Positions 34,997 through 44,135 of a stretch of DNA of 64,000 bases are shown piece after piece (position 1 is the stretch's first letter; each line of letters starts with the position of its first letter). The notes under the pieces were generated by a model. The model was not told the DNA's origin. It saw only the letters and a program-made list of their open reading frames with translations, and did no database searches. The translations under genes and the position numbers were made by a program. The stretch spans positions 310,001 through 374,000 of the forward strand of contig NZ_FWFO01000001.1 in the NCBI RefSeq assembly GCF_900172225.1, read 5' to 3'. Origin of the DNA: Falsiruegeria litorea R37. GTDB taxonomy: Bacteria > Pseudomonadota > Alphaproteobacteria > Rhodobacterales > Rhodobacteraceae.

Positions 34997-35020
34997 CGTT
35001 TGGGCAGTCGTTTGGGCAGT
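34997..35020 (+). repeat. Tandem 12-bp direct repeat upstream of ectC
   Basis: CGTTTGGGCAGT is repeated twice without a gap (34997-35008 and 35009-35020), ending 12 bases before the ectC start. It could be a regulator site or slippage product; it also places the ribosome site GGGAGAGAG right after it. Confidence 0.6.
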
Positions 35021-35032
35021 TGGGAGAGAGAG

Positions 35033-35413
35033 ATGATCGTCAAAGATTTGGCATCTGTGATTGGAACAGATGATCACATGGTGGGGTACAACCTGGAAAG
35101 TCGTCGTATTCTGCTCGCGCGGGACGGGCTGGGGTACTCGCTGCATGACACCGTGGTCGAGGCGGGGAACGAGCTACACCTGCACTACAAGAACCACATC
35201 GAATCCAACTATGTGATCGAAGGCGAGGGAACAGTCGAAAATGTCGCCACCGGAGAGGTTCACGAGCTGAGTGTCGGGTCGATCTATGTTCTGGACAAGA
35301 ACGACGCGCATATTCTGCGAACCAAAACCAAGATGCGCTTTGTCTGCGTCTTCACCCCTGCGCTGAGTGGTGAAGAGCGACACGATGAAGACGGCAGCTA
35401 TGATCCGTCCTGA
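35033..35413 (+). CDS. ectC: Orphan L-ectoine synthase
   Basis: A 126-residue cupin of the EctC family, which closes N-gamma-acetyl-diaminobutyrate to ectoine. The start MIVKDLASVIGTD, the block LHLHYKNHIESNYVIEGEG and the end VCVFTPALSGEERHDEDGSY (20 residues) follow the family closely. The three iron ligands known from studied EctC proteins are present at the same numbers: Glu57, Tyr85 and His93. ATG 35033 follows GGGAGAGAG. No ectA, ectB or ask gene is nearby, so it is a solitary ectC. It may act on imported precursors, in another direction, or on a different substrate. Confidence 0.85.
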   Translation: MIVKDLASVIGTDDHMVGYNLESRRILLARDGLGYSLHDTVVEAGNELHLHYKNHIESNYVIEGEGTVENVATGEVHELSVGSIYVLDKNDAHILRTKTKMRFVCVFTPALSGEERHDEDGSYDPS

Positions 35414-35443
35414 GGTTCGACCTCTTTAGGAAAGCTGACAATC

Positions 35444-35469
35444 GCCTCCGACCTTCGGGGGCTTTTTTC
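35444..35469 (+). terminator. Intrinsic terminator after ectC
   Basis: GCCTCCG (35444-35450) pairs with CGGGGGC (35456-35462, one G-U), followed by a T6 run. Confidence 0.85.
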
Positions 35470-35614
35470 GTCTAGGGTTGCTTTGGCTGCATAGCGGGAA
35501 GACCCGAGTGTGCGTTGTCCCAAGGGCAAGCAGGTCATACCTGCGGTTTGTCTCAGAAAGAACAGAAACAAACCAACCGGGCAATCAGGCCCGGCCCGTA
35601 TGAGGAATTGAAAA

Positions 35615-35845
35615 ATGGCACATGTTGCAACCCACGAAGGTTTCGGTCACTCGCTGGCAACCCGCATCCGCGCGGCATTCGAAAGCATGAAACAAGCCCG
35701 TGTTCTGCGCGGCGAATACAGCCGCACCGTGAACGAGCTTTCCGGCCTGACCGATCGCGAACTGCACGATTTCGGCTTCAGCCGCTACGAAATCCACGAC
35801 ATCGCGAATCGCCACGTCTATGGTGACCAGTTCCGCCACCTTTGA
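35615..35845 (+). CDS. DUF1127 (YjiS-like) small protein
   Basis: A 76-residue protein. The C-terminal half, RTVNELSGLTDRELHDFGFS (20 residues) followed by RYEI, is the DUF1127 domain. Small DUF1127 proteins in alphaproteobacteria bind RNA or take part in phosphate and stress responses in the few studied cases; the role here is not known. GAGGAATTGAAAA precedes the ATG. The 145 bases upstream (35470-35614) hold no other gene; a purine-rich stretch around 35559-35580 is all that stands out. Confidence 0.85.
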   Translation: MAHVATHEGFGHSLATRIRAAFESMKQARVLRGEYSRTVNELSGLTDRELHDFGFSRYEIHDIANRHVYGDQFRHL

Positions 35846-35906
35846 TCATCGCGCGCAGGCCGGTTTTGCTTTGCCGTTAGGGTAAGTTGTCTCTAACCTC
35901 GCTGGC

Positions 35907-36545
35907 ATGAGCACGATCGACTATTACTACTCGGCCCATTCAGCCTTTGCCTATTTAGGATCGCGGCGGTTGTACGAGATCTGTAATGAGCATTCTGTCA
36001 CCTTGGTCCACAAGCCGATCAATCTTTCACCGGTGGTTGAAGTTCAAGGCTCGTTGCCGTTTCGTGATCGGACGCAGGCCCATGTCGACTACTTCTTTGG
36101 GCGCGAGATTGAACGTTGGTCCGAATACCGGGATGTCCCGGTGATAAAATACCGCCCGACGTATCACGATGCGGACTATAGCTTGGCGTCGGGCATGATT
36201 GTGGCGCTTGGTTCTTCGGGTCCAGCGGTAGATGCTTTTGCCCATGCGATTCTCGAGGCGCATTGGCGAGATGATGCGGATCTGTCGGATCAGGCGACAT
36301 TGATAACAATCGCACAGCACTGCGGCCTGGACGGGCCAGCATTGATTGAGCAGGGCGCTGGACCAGAAGCGCAGGCCAAAGTTGCGGCAATTTCCGAAGA
36401 CGCGCGTGAGCTCAGTGTTTTTGGGTCGCCGACCTACGTTGTGGACGGTGACCCGTTCTATGGGCAGGATCGTTTGGAGTTGATCGAGCGGGCGGTACAG
36501 CGTCCATTCGCACCCACCTGTTGGGTCAACCCGCCTGTCAATTGA
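35907..36545 (+). CDS. DsbA-like thioredoxin-fold protein (2-hydroxychromene-2-carboxylate isomerase type)
   Basis: A 212-residue cytosolic protein. The start STIDYYYSAHSAFAYLGSRR (20 residues) resembles the kappa-GST/HCCA isomerase family, in which a Ser at the helix N-terminus replaces the CxxC of DsbA and activates glutathione. The cis-proline region SVFGSPTYVVDGDPFYGQDR (20 residues) is typical. No signal peptide is present. The true substrate is unknown; many homologues occur outside naphthalene pathways. It is the last accessory gene before the rplO promoter. Confidence 0.8.
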   Translation: MSTIDYYYSAHSAFAYLGSRRLYEICNEHSVTLVHKPINLSPVVEVQGSLPFRDRTQAHVDYFFGREIERWSEYRDVPVIKYRPTYHDADYSLASGMIVALGSSGPAVDAFAHAILEAHWRDDADLSDQATLITIAQHCGLDGPALIEQGAGPEAQAKVAAISEDARELSVFGSPTYVVDGDPFYGQDRLELIERAVQRPFAPTCWVNPPVN

Positions 36546-36562
36546 TCAACCGGGCGAAAGGC

Positions 36563-36591
36563 TTGATCTAGGCTGACAGGCCCGCTATACG
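36563..36591 (+). promoter_or_regulatory. Promoter of the rplO segment
   Basis: TTGATC (36563-36568) and TATACG (36586-36591) are separated by 17 bases. The -10 is identical to that of the str promoter. Transcription would start near 36598, leaving a leader of about 90 bases. Confidence 0.75.
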
Positions 36592-36687
36592 CGCCCGGTG
36601 GCGCAATGCGTCACGAGAATCAAAATCAAGAAATGCCGTGGTTGGCCCACTCGCTTCGAGGGTCACATCCGGCTTAGGAGAAGCGAA

Positions 36688-37161
36688 ATGAAACTGAACG
36701 AACTGCGCGACAACGACGGCGCAACCAAAAAACGCACCCGCGTAGGCCGCGGTGTAGGCTCCGGCAAAGGTAAGACCGGTGGCCGTGGTATCAAAGGTCA
36801 GAAATCCCGTTCGGGTGTGGCTATCAATGGCTACGAAGGCGGCCAGATGCCTTTGTACCAGCGTCTGCCCAAGCGTGGCTTCAACAAGCCGAACCGCAAG
36901 GAATTCGCTGTTGTGAACCTGGGCCTGATCCAGAAATTCGTCGACGCCAAGAAACTGGACGGCGCAGCAGCCATCACCGAAGACGCGCTGATCGCGTCCG
37001 GTCTGGTTCGCCGCAAGCTGGACGGCATCCGCGTCCTGGCCAAAGGCGAAGTGACCGCCGCTCTGAACATCGAAGTAACCGGTGCATCGAAGGCTGCTGT
37101 TGAAGCAGTCGAAAAAGCGGGCGGTTCACTTAAGGTCACAAAAGCTGCTGCGGCAGAGTAA
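36688..37161 (+). CDS. rplO: 50S ribosomal protein L15
   Basis: A 157-residue assembly protein. ATG 36688 gives [20 protein letters not shown] (20 residues) after AGGAGAAGCG; the longer reading frame from 36598 runs into the promoter and is rejected. The Gly-rich segment [20 protein letters not shown] (20 residues) is diagnostic. A terminator-like hairpin lies between it and secY. Confidence 0.96.
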   Translation: MKLNELRDNDGATKKRTRVGRGVGSGKGKTGGRGIKGQKSRSGVAINGYEGGQMPLYQRLPKRGFNKPNRKEFAVVNLGLIQKFVDAKKLDGAAAITEDALIASGLVRRKLDGIRVLAKGEVTAALNIEVTGASKAAVEAVEKAGGSLKVTKAAAAE

Positions 37162-37212
37162 GCGCTTGTGAGCGGCGCTTAAGCCGCTTACATAGTCGCA
37201 TGAGTTTTCCAT

Positions 37213-37253
37213 GACGCCGCCCGAGCCGGAGAACGGTTCCGGGCGGCGTTTTC
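37213..37253 (+). terminator. Terminator-like hairpin between rplO and secY
   Basis: ACGCCGCCC (37214-37222) pairs perfectly with GGGCGGCGT (37241-37249), with further partial pairing inside, followed by TTTTC. It ends only about 17 bases before the secY ATG. It may reduce secY-adk expression relative to rplO. Confidence 0.75.
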
Positions 37254-37269
37254 ATAAGAGAGACCGATA

Positions 37270-38634
37270 ATGGTATCAGCAGCAGAACAAATGGCGGCCA
37301 ACACAAGCTGGTCCGCCCTTGGCAAAGCCACCGATCTGCGCAACCGCATCCTGTTCACCCTGGGTTTGTTGATCGTCTACCGCCTGGGCACCTTTATTCC
37401 GGTGCCAGGTATCGACGGCGTTGCCCTGCGAGAGTTCATGGAGCAAGCGGGGCAAGGCATCGGCGGTATGGTTTCGATGTTCACCGGGGGCGCGCTAGGG
37501 CGCATGGGCATCTTTGCCCTTGGCATTATGCCCTATATCTCGGCATCGATCATCGTGCAGCTGCTGACGGCCATGGTTCCCCAACTTGAGCAACTCAAGA
37601 AAGAGGGTGAACAGGGCCGCAAAAAGATCAACCAATACACTCGTTTCGGCACCGTGGCCCTGGCCACCGTGCAGGCTTATGGCCTGGCCGTGTCGCTCGA
37701 ATCGGGTGATTTGGCGACCGATCCCGGCCTCTATTTCCGCTTCTCGACCATGATCACGCTGGTTGGCGGCACCATGTTCCTGATGTGGCTGGGTGAGCAG
37801 ATCACCGCACGCGGCATCGGCAACGGTATCTCGCTGATCATCTTTGTTGGCATCATCGCCGAAGTTCCCGCTGCACTGGCGCAGTTCCTGGCCTCGGGTC
37901 GTTCGGGCGCCTTGAGCCCTGCCGTGATCATCGCCGTGATCCTGATGGTGATCGTGACCATCACATTTGTGGTGTTCATGGAGCGCGCCTTGCGCAAGAT
38001 CCACATTCAATACCCGCGCCGTCAGGTCGGTATGAAGGTCTATGACGGTGGTTCGAGCCACCTGCCGGTCAAGGTGAACCCCGCAGGCGTGATCCCGGCC
38101 ATCTTTGCCAGCTCGCTGCTTCTGCTGCCGGTGACGATCTCGACCTTCTCGGCCGGCGCCGCAAATGGTCCGATCATGTCCTGGCTGCTGGCTAACTTTG
38201 GTCCGGGTCAGCCGCTCTATCTGCTGTTCTTCGTGTCGATGATCGTGTTTTTTGCGTATTTCTATACGTTCAACGTCTCGTTCAAACCTGACGACGTGGC
38301 CGACAACCTGAAGAACCAGAACGGCTTTGTTCCGGGTATCCGTCCCGGCAAGAATACCGCCAAATACCTGGAGTATGTGGTCAACCGCGTGCTGGTTCTG
38401 GGCTCCGCCTATCTGGCGCTGGTCTGTGTTCTGCCGGAAATCCTGCGGGGCCAGTTCGCAATTCCGTTTTATTTCGGTGGTACCTCGGTGCTGATTATCG
38501 TCTCTGTCACGATGGACACGATTCAGCAGGTACAAAGTCACTTGCTTGCGCACCAATACGAAGGGCTCATTGAAAAGTCCCAACTGCGTGGCAAAGGTAA
38601 GAAACGCGGCAGGAAGGGACCCGCTCGTCGATGA
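37270..38634 (+). CDS. secY: Preprotein translocase subunit SecY
   Basis: A 454-residue channel protein of the Sec translocon with ten membrane segments. [20 protein letters not shown] (20 residues) forms the plug region after TM1, and [20 protein letters not shown]-like sequence (37487 onward) belongs to TM2. The cytoplasmic loop [20 protein letters not shown] (20 residues) and the basic C-terminus ([14 protein letters not shown]) are normal. Its stop overlaps the adk start (ATGA). The close upstream terminator is unusual for the spc operon. Confidence 0.96.
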   Translation: MVSAAEQMAANTSWSALGKATDLRNRILFTLGLLIVYRLGTFIPVPGIDGVALREFMEQAGQGIGGMVSMFTGGALGRMGIFALGIMPYISASIIVQLLTAMVPQLEQLKKEGEQGRKKINQYTRFGTVALATVQAYGLAVSLESGDLATDPGLYFRFSTMITLVGGTMFLMWLGEQITARGIGNGISLIIFVGIIAEVPAALAQFLASGRSGALSPAVIIAVILMVIVTITFVVFMERALRKIHIQYPRRQVGMKVYDGGSSHLPVKVNPAGVIPAIFASSLLLLPVTISTFSAGAANGPIMSWLLANFGPGQPLYLLFFVSMIVFFAYFYTFNVSFKPDDVADNLKNQNGFVPGIRPGKNTAKYLEYVVNRVLVLGSAYLALVCVLPEILRGQFAIPFYFGGTSVLIIVSVTMDTIQQVQSHLLAHQYEGLIEKSQLRGKGKKRGRKGPARR

Positions 38635-39209
38635 ACATCATTCTTTTGGGCCCGCCGGGTGCGGGCAAAGGCACTCAGGCGGGACACTTGGTTGCGTCCC
38701 GCGGCATGGTACAGCTGAGCACGGGCGATATGCTGCGCGAAGCAAAAAGCAGCGGCACCGAAATGGGCAAGCGCGTTGCCGAGGTCATGGACAAGGGCGA
38801 GTTGGTCACCGACGAGATCGTCATTGGCCTGATCCGCGAAAAGCTGGAACAGGGTGCCGAGGGTGGTTTCATCTTTGACGGCTTCCCCCGGACACTGGCC
38901 CAAGCCGATGCCCTGGGTGAGCTGCTGGCCGAAAAAGGCGAAAAGCTGGACACCGTGATCGAGATGCAGGTCGACGATGAAACGCTGGTACAGCGTATCG
39001 TGGGCCGCGCAGCCGAAGCAGTTGCAGCAGGCAAAGAAGCCCGCGCTGACGACAACGAAGCAAGCGTGCGCATCCGCCTGATGGAATACTACAAGAAGAC
39101 CGCACCGCTGATCGGCTACTACCACGCCAAAGGTTTGCTTTCGGACGTTGATGGCCTGGGTTCGATCGAAGCCGTGCAAGGTGAGATTGGCGCCATTCTG
39201 GACACCTGA
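38631..39209 (+). CDS. adk: Adenylate kinase (short form)
   Basis: A 192-residue enzyme that converts ATP and AMP to two [13 protein letters not shown] (P-loop, residues 7-16), LSTGDMLR and the DGFPRT motif are intact. The LID region is short and has no zinc cysteines, as in short bacterial isoforms, with a [17 protein letters not shown] stretch in its place. It is translationally coupled to secY. Confidence 0.95.
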   Translation: MNIILLGPPGAGKGTQAGHLVASRGMVQLSTGDMLREAKSSGTEMGKRVAEVMDKGELVTDEIVIGLIREKLEQGAEGGFIFDGFPRTLAQADALGELLAEKGEKLDTVIEMQVDDETLVQRIVGRAAEAVAAGKEARADDNEASVRIRLMEYYKKTAPLIGYYHAKGLLSDVDGLGSIEAVQGEIGAILDT

Positions 39210-39229
39210 TCTGTCAGGAGTTGGAGGCT

Positions 39230-39496
39230 GTGAAGCTCAACTTCTTTAAGCAACGACGAAAAGAACAGATCCAAGACAGTTTTGTCTTCGGGTCTGTTTT
39301 CTTTGTTTCGGTTTGGTTCCTGAGATCGGTTGTGGCCAATTTGCAGAACAAGTTTGAATTCTTGTGTGGTGACCGGGTGGATTGCCCGAGCTGGTCTTCT
39401 GAGTTTCAAGTTCTAACCGCCTGCATATTGGTTGTGTCCTTGGTTGCAGCCATTGTTGCTCGTTTTATTGCAAAGGATGTGTTGTTTGGCAGGTAG
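39230..39496 (+). CDS. Small hypothetical membrane protein between adk and rpsM
   Basis: An 88-residue protein with two hydrophobic helices (SFVFGSVFFVSVWFL and FQVLTACILVVSLVAAIVA) and a loop with two cysteines (FLCGDRVDCPSW). The GTG at 39230 is preferred, with CAGGAG 9 bases upstream; a TTG at 39221 abuts that site. Its composition is AT-richer than the ribosomal genes. I recognise no family. The loop cysteines could be in the periplasm and form a disulfide, depending on topology. Confidence 0.55.
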   Translation: MKLNFFKQRRKEQIQDSFVFGSVFFVSVWFLRSVVANLQNKFEFLCGDRVDCPSWSSEFQVLTACILVVSLVAAIVARFIAKDVLFGR

Positions 39497-39532
39497 AGTT
39501 GAGCGGTTCTTGAAGTACTTTAGTGTTGGGGC

Positions 39533-39561
39533 TTGACCCTATCGGGAAAAGCCCATATCGA
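39533..39561 (+). promoter_or_regulatory. Promoter of the alpha segment (rpsM-rpsK-rpoA-rplQ)
   Basis: TTGACC (39533-39538) and TATCGA (39556-39561) are separated by 17 bases. Transcription would start near 39568, giving a leader of about 150 bases before rpsM. No gene lies in 39497-39718. Confidence 0.65.
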
Positions 39562-39718
39562 CCCCTATCCCTATGGGAATCAACCGCGCGCGCGGGATTC
39601 GTTTCGTGTGCAAGGACTACCTCAAATAATGCTGGACCCTCTGGCCACACTGCCAAGGTAAAGCGTTGTGAAAAAAGGTTCTGGAGTTACGGAACCGCAA
39701 CGAAAAGGAAAGTGACAC

Positions 39719-40087
39719 GTGGCACGTATTGCCGGCGTAAATATCCCGACTGCAAAGCGGGTACCTATCGCCCTCACATATATCACCGGTATCGGTAACA
39801 CCTCGGCAGAAGCCATCTGCGAAGCCGTGGGCATTGAAGCGACCCGTCGCGTCAACGAACTGTCGGATGCCGAAGTTCTGAAAATCCGCGAGCACATCGA
39901 TGAAAACTATACCGTCGAAGGTGACCTGCGTCGTGAGACTCAGATGAACATCAAGCGTCTGATGGACCTGGGCTGCTACCGCGGTCTGCGCCATCGTCGT
40001 AACCTGCCCGTTCGCGGTCAGCGTACCCACACCAACGCTCGTACTCGCAAAGGCCCTGCAAAGGCCATTGCTGGTAAGAAGAAATAA
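39719..40087 (+). CDS. rpsM: 30S ribosomal protein S13
   Basis: A 122-residue protein bridging the subunits. It starts at GTG with GAAAAGGAAA about 9 bases upstream. [20 protein letters not shown] (20 residues), [20 protein letters not shown] (20 residues) and TNARTRKGP are diagnostic. rpsK follows after 15 bases. Confidence 0.97.
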   Translation: MARIAGVNIPTAKRVPIALTYITGIGNTSAEAICEAVGIEATRRVNELSDAEVLKIREHIDENYTVEGDLRRETQMNIKRLMDLGCYRGLRHRRNLPVRGQRTHTNARTRKGPAKAIAGKKK

Positions 40088-40102
40088 GGGAGGGTTTGAT
40101 CA

Positions 40103-40492
40103 ATGGCACGCGATAAGACTCGTACCAAGAAAAAAGAGCGTAAGAATATCGCTTCGGGCGTAGCCCACGTGAATTCGTCGTTCAACAACACCAAGATCCT
40201 GATCTCGGACGTACAGGGCAACGCCATCTCGTGGTCGTCGGCTGGTACTATGGGCTTCAAAGGATCGCGGAAATCGACCCCCTACGCTGCTCAGATGGCT
40301 GCAGAAGATGCAGGCAAAAAAGCACAAGATCACGGCGTCAAGACGCTGGAAGTCGAAGTTCAGGGCCCCGGTTCGGGTCGTGAATCGGCTCTGCGCGCTC
40401 TGGCTGCAGTGGGCTTCAACATCACGTCGATCCGCGACGTGACGCCGATTGCTCACAACGGTTGCCGCCCGCCGAAGCGCCGCCGCGTCTAA
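40103..40492 (+). CDS. rpsK: 30S ribosomal protein S11
   Basis: A 129-residue platform protein. [20 protein letters not shown] (20 residues), [20 protein letters not shown] (20 residues) and [11 protein letters not shown] are typical. AGGGAGGG precedes the ATG. As usual in alphaproteobacteria, rpsD is not located between rpsK and rpoA; a strong hairpin occupies the 118-base gap instead. Confidence 0.97.
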   Translation: MARDKTRTKKKERKNIASGVAHVNSSFNNTKILISDVQGNAISWSSAGTMGFKGSRKSTPYAAQMAAEDAGKKAQDHGVKTLEVEVQGPGSGRESALRALAAVGFNITSIRDVTPIAHNGCRPPKRRRV

Positions 40493-40509
40493 GCGACACC
40501 AAAATTACG

Positions 40510-40539
40510 CTGGGGCTGTGTCATTTGACGCGGCCCCAG
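40510..40539 (+). promoter_or_regulatory. Long hairpin in the rpsK-rpoA gap
   Basis: CTGGGGCTGTGTCA (40510-40523) pairs over 14 positions with TGACGCGGCCCCAG (40526-40539) with two G-U pairs and a minimal loop. ATTTT follows seven bases later (40546-40550). It could be a weak terminator or a processing site that uncouples rpoA from rpsMK. Confidence 0.6.
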
Positions 40540-40610
40540 TCCGTCATTTTAAACCTCGGGCGTCTGCACCTTTTCTGGACATGGGGCGCAGACAGGAATG
40601 GAGGGACAAC

Positions 40611-41627
40611 ATGATCCACAAGAACTGGGCTGAACTGATCAAGCCAACCCAGCTAGACGTGAAGCCGGGCAATGACCCAGCACGTCAAGCAACGGTTGTG
40701 GCCGAGCCGCTGGAGCGTGGCTTTGGTCTGACACTGGGCAACGCCCTGCGTCGCATCCTGATGAGCTCGCTGCAAGGCGCAGCAATCACCAGCGTTCAGA
40801 TCGACAACGTTCTGCACGAGTTTTCCAGCGTGGCCGGTGTGCGTGAAGACGTCACCGACATCATTCTGAACCTCAAGCAGGTGTCTTTGCGCATGGAAGT
40901 CGAAGGCCCCAAGCGCCTGTCGATCAATGCCAAAGGTCCCGCCGTTGTTACCGCTGGTGACATCAGCGAAAGCGCCGGTATCGAGATCCTGAACCGGGAT
41001 CACGTGATCTGCCACCTGGACGATGGTGCGGATCTGTTCATGGAACTGACGGTTAACACCGGCAAGGGTTATGTCTCGGCTGACAAGAACAAGCCCGAAG
41101 ATGCCCCCATCGGCCTGATCCCGATCGACGCGATCTATTCGCCTGTCAAGAAAGTGTCGTACGACGTGCAGCCGACCCGTGAAGGTCAGGTTCTGGATTA
41201 TGACAAGCTGACCATGAAGGTCGAAACCGACGGTTCGATCACGCCGGATGACGCCGTGGCTTTTGCTGCACGCATCCTGCAGGATCAGCTGTCGATCTTT
41301 GTCAACTTCGACGAGCCCGAAGCGGCTGGTCGCCAGGACGAAGATGACGGTCTGGAGTTCAACCCGCTGCTGCTCAAGAAAGTCGACGAGCTGGAGCTGT
41401 CGGTCCGTTCGGCAAACTGCCTGAAGAACGACAACATCGTCTACATCGGCGATCTGATCCAGAAGACCGAAGCAGAGATGCTGCGCACGCCGAACTTTGG
41501 CCGCAAGTCGCTGAACGAGATCAAAGAAGTGCTGTCGGGCATGGGTCTGCACCTTGGCATGGACGTCGAGGACTGGCCGCCGGACAACATCGAAGATCTG
41601 GCCAAGAAGTTCGAAGACAACTTCTAA
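40611..41627 (+). CDS. rpoA: DNA-directed RNA polymerase, alpha subunit
   Basis: A 338-residue subunit. ATG 40611 gives [20 protein letters not shown] (20 residues) after GGAGGGACAAC; the longer frame from 40449 is rejected. The N-terminal dimerisation part has [20 protein letters not shown] (20 residues). The C-terminal domain that binds UP elements and activators has [20 protein letters not shown] (20 residues) and [12 protein letters not shown]. Length is normal. Confidence 0.98.
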   Translation: MIHKNWAELIKPTQLDVKPGNDPARQATVVAEPLERGFGLTLGNALRRILMSSLQGAAITSVQIDNVLHEFSSVAGVREDVTDIILNLKQVSLRMEVEGPKRLSINAKGPAVVTAGDISESAGIEILNRDHVICHLDDGADLFMELTVNTGKGYVSADKNKPEDAPIGLIPIDAIYSPVKKVSYDVQPTREGQVLDYDKLTMKVETDGSITPDDAVAFAARILQDQLSIFVNFDEPEAAGRQDEDDGLEFNPLLLKKVDELELSVRSANCLKNDNIVYIGDLIQKTEAEMLRTPNFGRKSLNEIKEVLSGMGLHLGMDVEDWPPDNIEDLAKKFEDNF

Positions 41628-41763
41628 GGTTTCGGAGGGGGCTCAGGTCCCCTCCATCAATGCCCGGACTGCCGGGGACAACATGGGCAAACCCGCCCCA
41701 AGGTGAATGGCTGACACGCATCGGCCATCGGACAAAGCAAAAGCTAGACGAAGGAACTACAAA

Positions 41764-42183
41764 ATGCGTCACGCACGTGGATATCGCCGCCTGAACCGTA
41801 CTCATGAGCACCGCAAGGCGCTCTTTGCGAACATGGCCGGCTCGCTGATCGAGCACGAGCAGATCAAAACCACTTTGCCCAAGGCAAAGGAACTGCGCCC
41901 GATCATCGAAAAACTGATCACCCTGGGCAAACGCGGTGACCTGCACGCACGTCGTCAGGCCGCAGCACGCCTGAAAGAAGACCAGTACGTCGCCAAACTG
42001 TTCGACGTCCTGGGCCCCCGCTACAAGGACCGTCAGGGCGGCTACGTCCGTGTCCTGAAAGCAGGCTTCCGCTATGGTGACATGGCCCCGATGGCAATCA
42101 TCGAATTCGTTGACCGCGACGTCGATGCCAAAGGCGCCGCCGACAAGGCCCGCGTCGCCGCCGAAGAGGCCGCCGAAGACTAA
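41764..42183 (+). CDS. rplQ: 50S ribosomal protein L17
   Basis: A 139-residue protein near the tunnel exit. ATG 41764 gives [20 protein letters not shown] (20 residues) with GAAGGA upstream; the frame from 41707 is an extension. [20 protein letters not shown] (20 residues) and [20 protein letters not shown] (20 residues) identify it. It ends the alpha unit with a strong terminator. Confidence 0.97.
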   Translation: MRHARGYRRLNRTHEHRKALFANMAGSLIEHEQIKTTLPKAKELRPIIEKLITLGKRGDLHARRQAAARLKEDQYVAKLFDVLGPRYKDRQGGYVRVLKAGFRYGDMAPMAIIEFVDRDVDAKGAADKARVAAEEAAED

Positions 42184-42209
42184 ACGCATCCGGCAGCTGG
42201 CCGATTGCG

Positions 42210-42242
42210 AACCCCCGCTCCACCGAGCGGGGGTTTTTCTTT
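42210..42242 (+). terminator. Intrinsic terminator after rplQ
   Basis: ACCCCCGCTC (42211-42220) pairs with GAGCGGGGGT (42225-42234), loop CACC, followed by TTTTCTTT. Confidence 0.93.
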
Positions 42243-42292
42243 GGGCGAAAGCGTTAACGTGTTAAGACTGGTGAAACAGCGTGAGGATTACC

Positions 42293-42673
42293 ATGTCTGT
42301 CCAAAGCCAGATTGAGCATTTGCTGAACAGCTACATTCAAGCGTTTAACGCGCGCGATATGAAGATCATAGATTTGTTTCAGGGACGCGGTGATGTCTAT
42401 ACGCCCTATTCTAGACCCTCGATAGGACACCGAGAACTACGTGCATTGCACGCAAAATGGTTCGAGCAAGACATCACTTACAAGGCCGCGACGGTTCAAC
42501 ATTTCACGTCTCGGGAAGGGGCGGCATATTGCTTTGCAAGCTATTCTTTGATCCATCCTGAGGGCGACGGAGATGAGCGTATGGAAACGGGCTCTTCGGC
42601 CAGCATTATGATAGAAGAAGCCGAAGGACGATGGGTATTTCTTAGCACCAGCATTTTTCCGGATGAAACCTGA
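42293..42673 (+). CDS. SnoaL-like (NTF2-fold) protein
   Basis: A 126-residue small protein. The start SVQSQIEHLLNSYIQAFNAR (20 residues) with DMKIIDLFQ, and a C-terminal half ending GRWVFLSTSIFPDE, fit the SnoaL/DUF4440-type NTF2-like fold. The substrate or role is unknown. ATG 42293 follows GTGAGG by 6 bases; a GTG at 42281 is an alternative. It is separated from rplQ by a terminator and seems a single gene. Confidence 0.65.
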   Translation: MSVQSQIEHLLNSYIQAFNARDMKIIDLFQGRGDVYTPYSRPSIGHRELRALHAKWFEQDITYKAATVQHFTSREGAAYCFASYSLIHPEGDGDERMETGSSASIMIEEAEGRWVFLSTSIFPDET

Positions 42674-42749
42674 GCAAGCCGGTGGCGGGTTGCAATCCGA
42701 CGGACACCCCCGCATATCGCATGCGTAGCTGAGCGTTCCCGGAGGAAAA

Positions 42750-44132
42750 ATGATCCGCGTTATCCTGCCCCTGTTGTTGCTTTTGACACCTGCAGCCGCA
42801 ATCGCCGAAACTCGTGTTCCAGCGTCGCAAGCCGAGATCTCGTTGGGTTTTGCCCCGGTGGTCAAGCGCGCGGCGCCAGCCGTGGTTAACATCTACGCCA
42901 AGATAATCACCAGCGGTCAGCCCAATCCGTTCTTTTCCGACCCGTTCTTTCAGGATTTTTTCGGTGGCTTCGGTGCGCCGCAACAACGGGTTCAAAACTC
43001 ATTGGGCTCGGGTGTGATCTTGAGCGATGATGGCTATGTCGTGTCGAACTATCACGTGGTTGGTATGGCGTCTGAGATTCAGGTCGTGACCACGGACCGA
43101 CGTGAATACTCGGCCACCGTTGTGCTTGGGGACGAGGAAAGCGACATCGCTATTCTGCGGTTGGATCAAGCTTCTGATCTGCCGTCGCTTGCCTTACGCG
43201 ACTCTGATCAAGTGGAGGTCGGTGAGCTGGTCCTGGCAATTGGCAACCCGTTTGGCGTGGGTCAGACGGTCAGCAGCGGGATCGTGTCAGGGCTGGCTCG
43301 ATCGGGGGCGGCAACCGGCAAAGCGCGTGGCTATTTCCTGCAGACAGATGCGCCGATCAACCCAGGAAATTCGGGCGGGGCGCTAATTGACGTGAATGGC
43401 GATCTGATCGGGATCAACACCTCGATCCTCAGCCGGTCGGGGGGCTCGAACGGGATCGGTTTTGCCATTCCCGCCAACCTTGTGCGCGAGTTCCTGCGTC
43501 AGGCGCGCCAAGGGAATGAATACTTTGTCCGTCCCTGGGCGGGCATTGCCGGCCAGCCCATGAACGCAGACATTGCAGACTCGCTTGGACTGGCGTTGCC
43601 CGAAGGTGTTGTGATTTCAGATATTCACGCGGTCAGCCCCCTGACCCAGGCCGGATTCAAGGTGGGGGACGTCGTGACCCATGTGGATGGCGAGCCGGTG
43701 AACTCGCCTTCCGAGATGATGTTTCGCATGTCAGTGACGGGTATCGGTGGGGTGTCCACAATGACTCGATTGCGCGACGGCGAGCGCGAAGAGTTGGGTG
43801 TCGCTATGATCGAGGCACCGGATGAGCCGCCCGCTGAAGACATCAAGCTGGATGACCAGACAGCTTTGCCGGGGCTTGTGGTTGCGCGGGCCAACCCGGC
43901 CGTCATCTCGTATCTTGGTTTGCCGCTGTCAGCCGAGGGTGTGGTTGTGATCGATCCGGGCCCCTATGGCGCGCGTGCGGGTCTCCAGCATGGTGATATC
44001 GTGGCCGGAATCAATGGCGAGGATATGCTTACGACGACTGACGTGCGCAAAGCCCTGACCGACACCGGGCGGTGGGTGCGGTTGGATTTGCAGCGGCGCG
44101 GTCAGAAACTGTCCCTAAGGTTCCGGTTGTGA
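42750..44132 (+). CDS. Do-like periplasmic serine protease (DegP/DegQ family)
   Basis: A 460-residue HtrA-type protease. A signal peptide (cleavage near Ala19) sends it to the periplasm. The catalytic triad is complete: His102 in SNYHVV, Asp132 in SDIAILRL, and Ser208 in GNSGGAL. Two PDZ domains follow (about 255-345 and 365-455). The protein degrades or refolds misfolded envelope proteins. Its C-terminal linker is short. GGAGGAAAA precedes the ATG. rarA begins 3 bases after its stop, so the two are co-transcribed. Which of DegP, DegQ or DegS it matches best cannot be settled by eye. Confidence 0.9.
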   Translation: MIRVILPLLLLLTPAAAIAETRVPASQAEISLGFAPVVKRAAPAVVNIYAKIITSGQPNPFFSDPFFQDFFGGFGAPQQRVQNSLGSGVILSDDGYVVSNYHVVGMASEIQVVTTDRREYSATVVLGDEESDIAILRLDQASDLPSLALRDSDQVEVGELVLAIGNPFGVGQTVSSGIVSGLARSGAATGKARGYFLQTDAPINPGNSGGALIDVNGDLIGINTSILSRSGGSNGIGFAIPANLVREFLRQARQGNEYFVRPWAGIAGQPMNADIADSLGLALPEGVVISDIHAVSPLTQAGFKVGDVVTHVDGEPVNSPSEMMFRMSVTGIGGVSTMTRLRDGEREELGVAMIEAPDEPPAEDIKLDDQTALPGLVVARANPAVISYLGLPLSAEGVVVIDPGPYGARAGLQHGDIVAGINGEDMLTTTDVRKALTDTGRWVRLDLQRRGQKLSLRFRL

Positions 44133-44135
44133 CCC

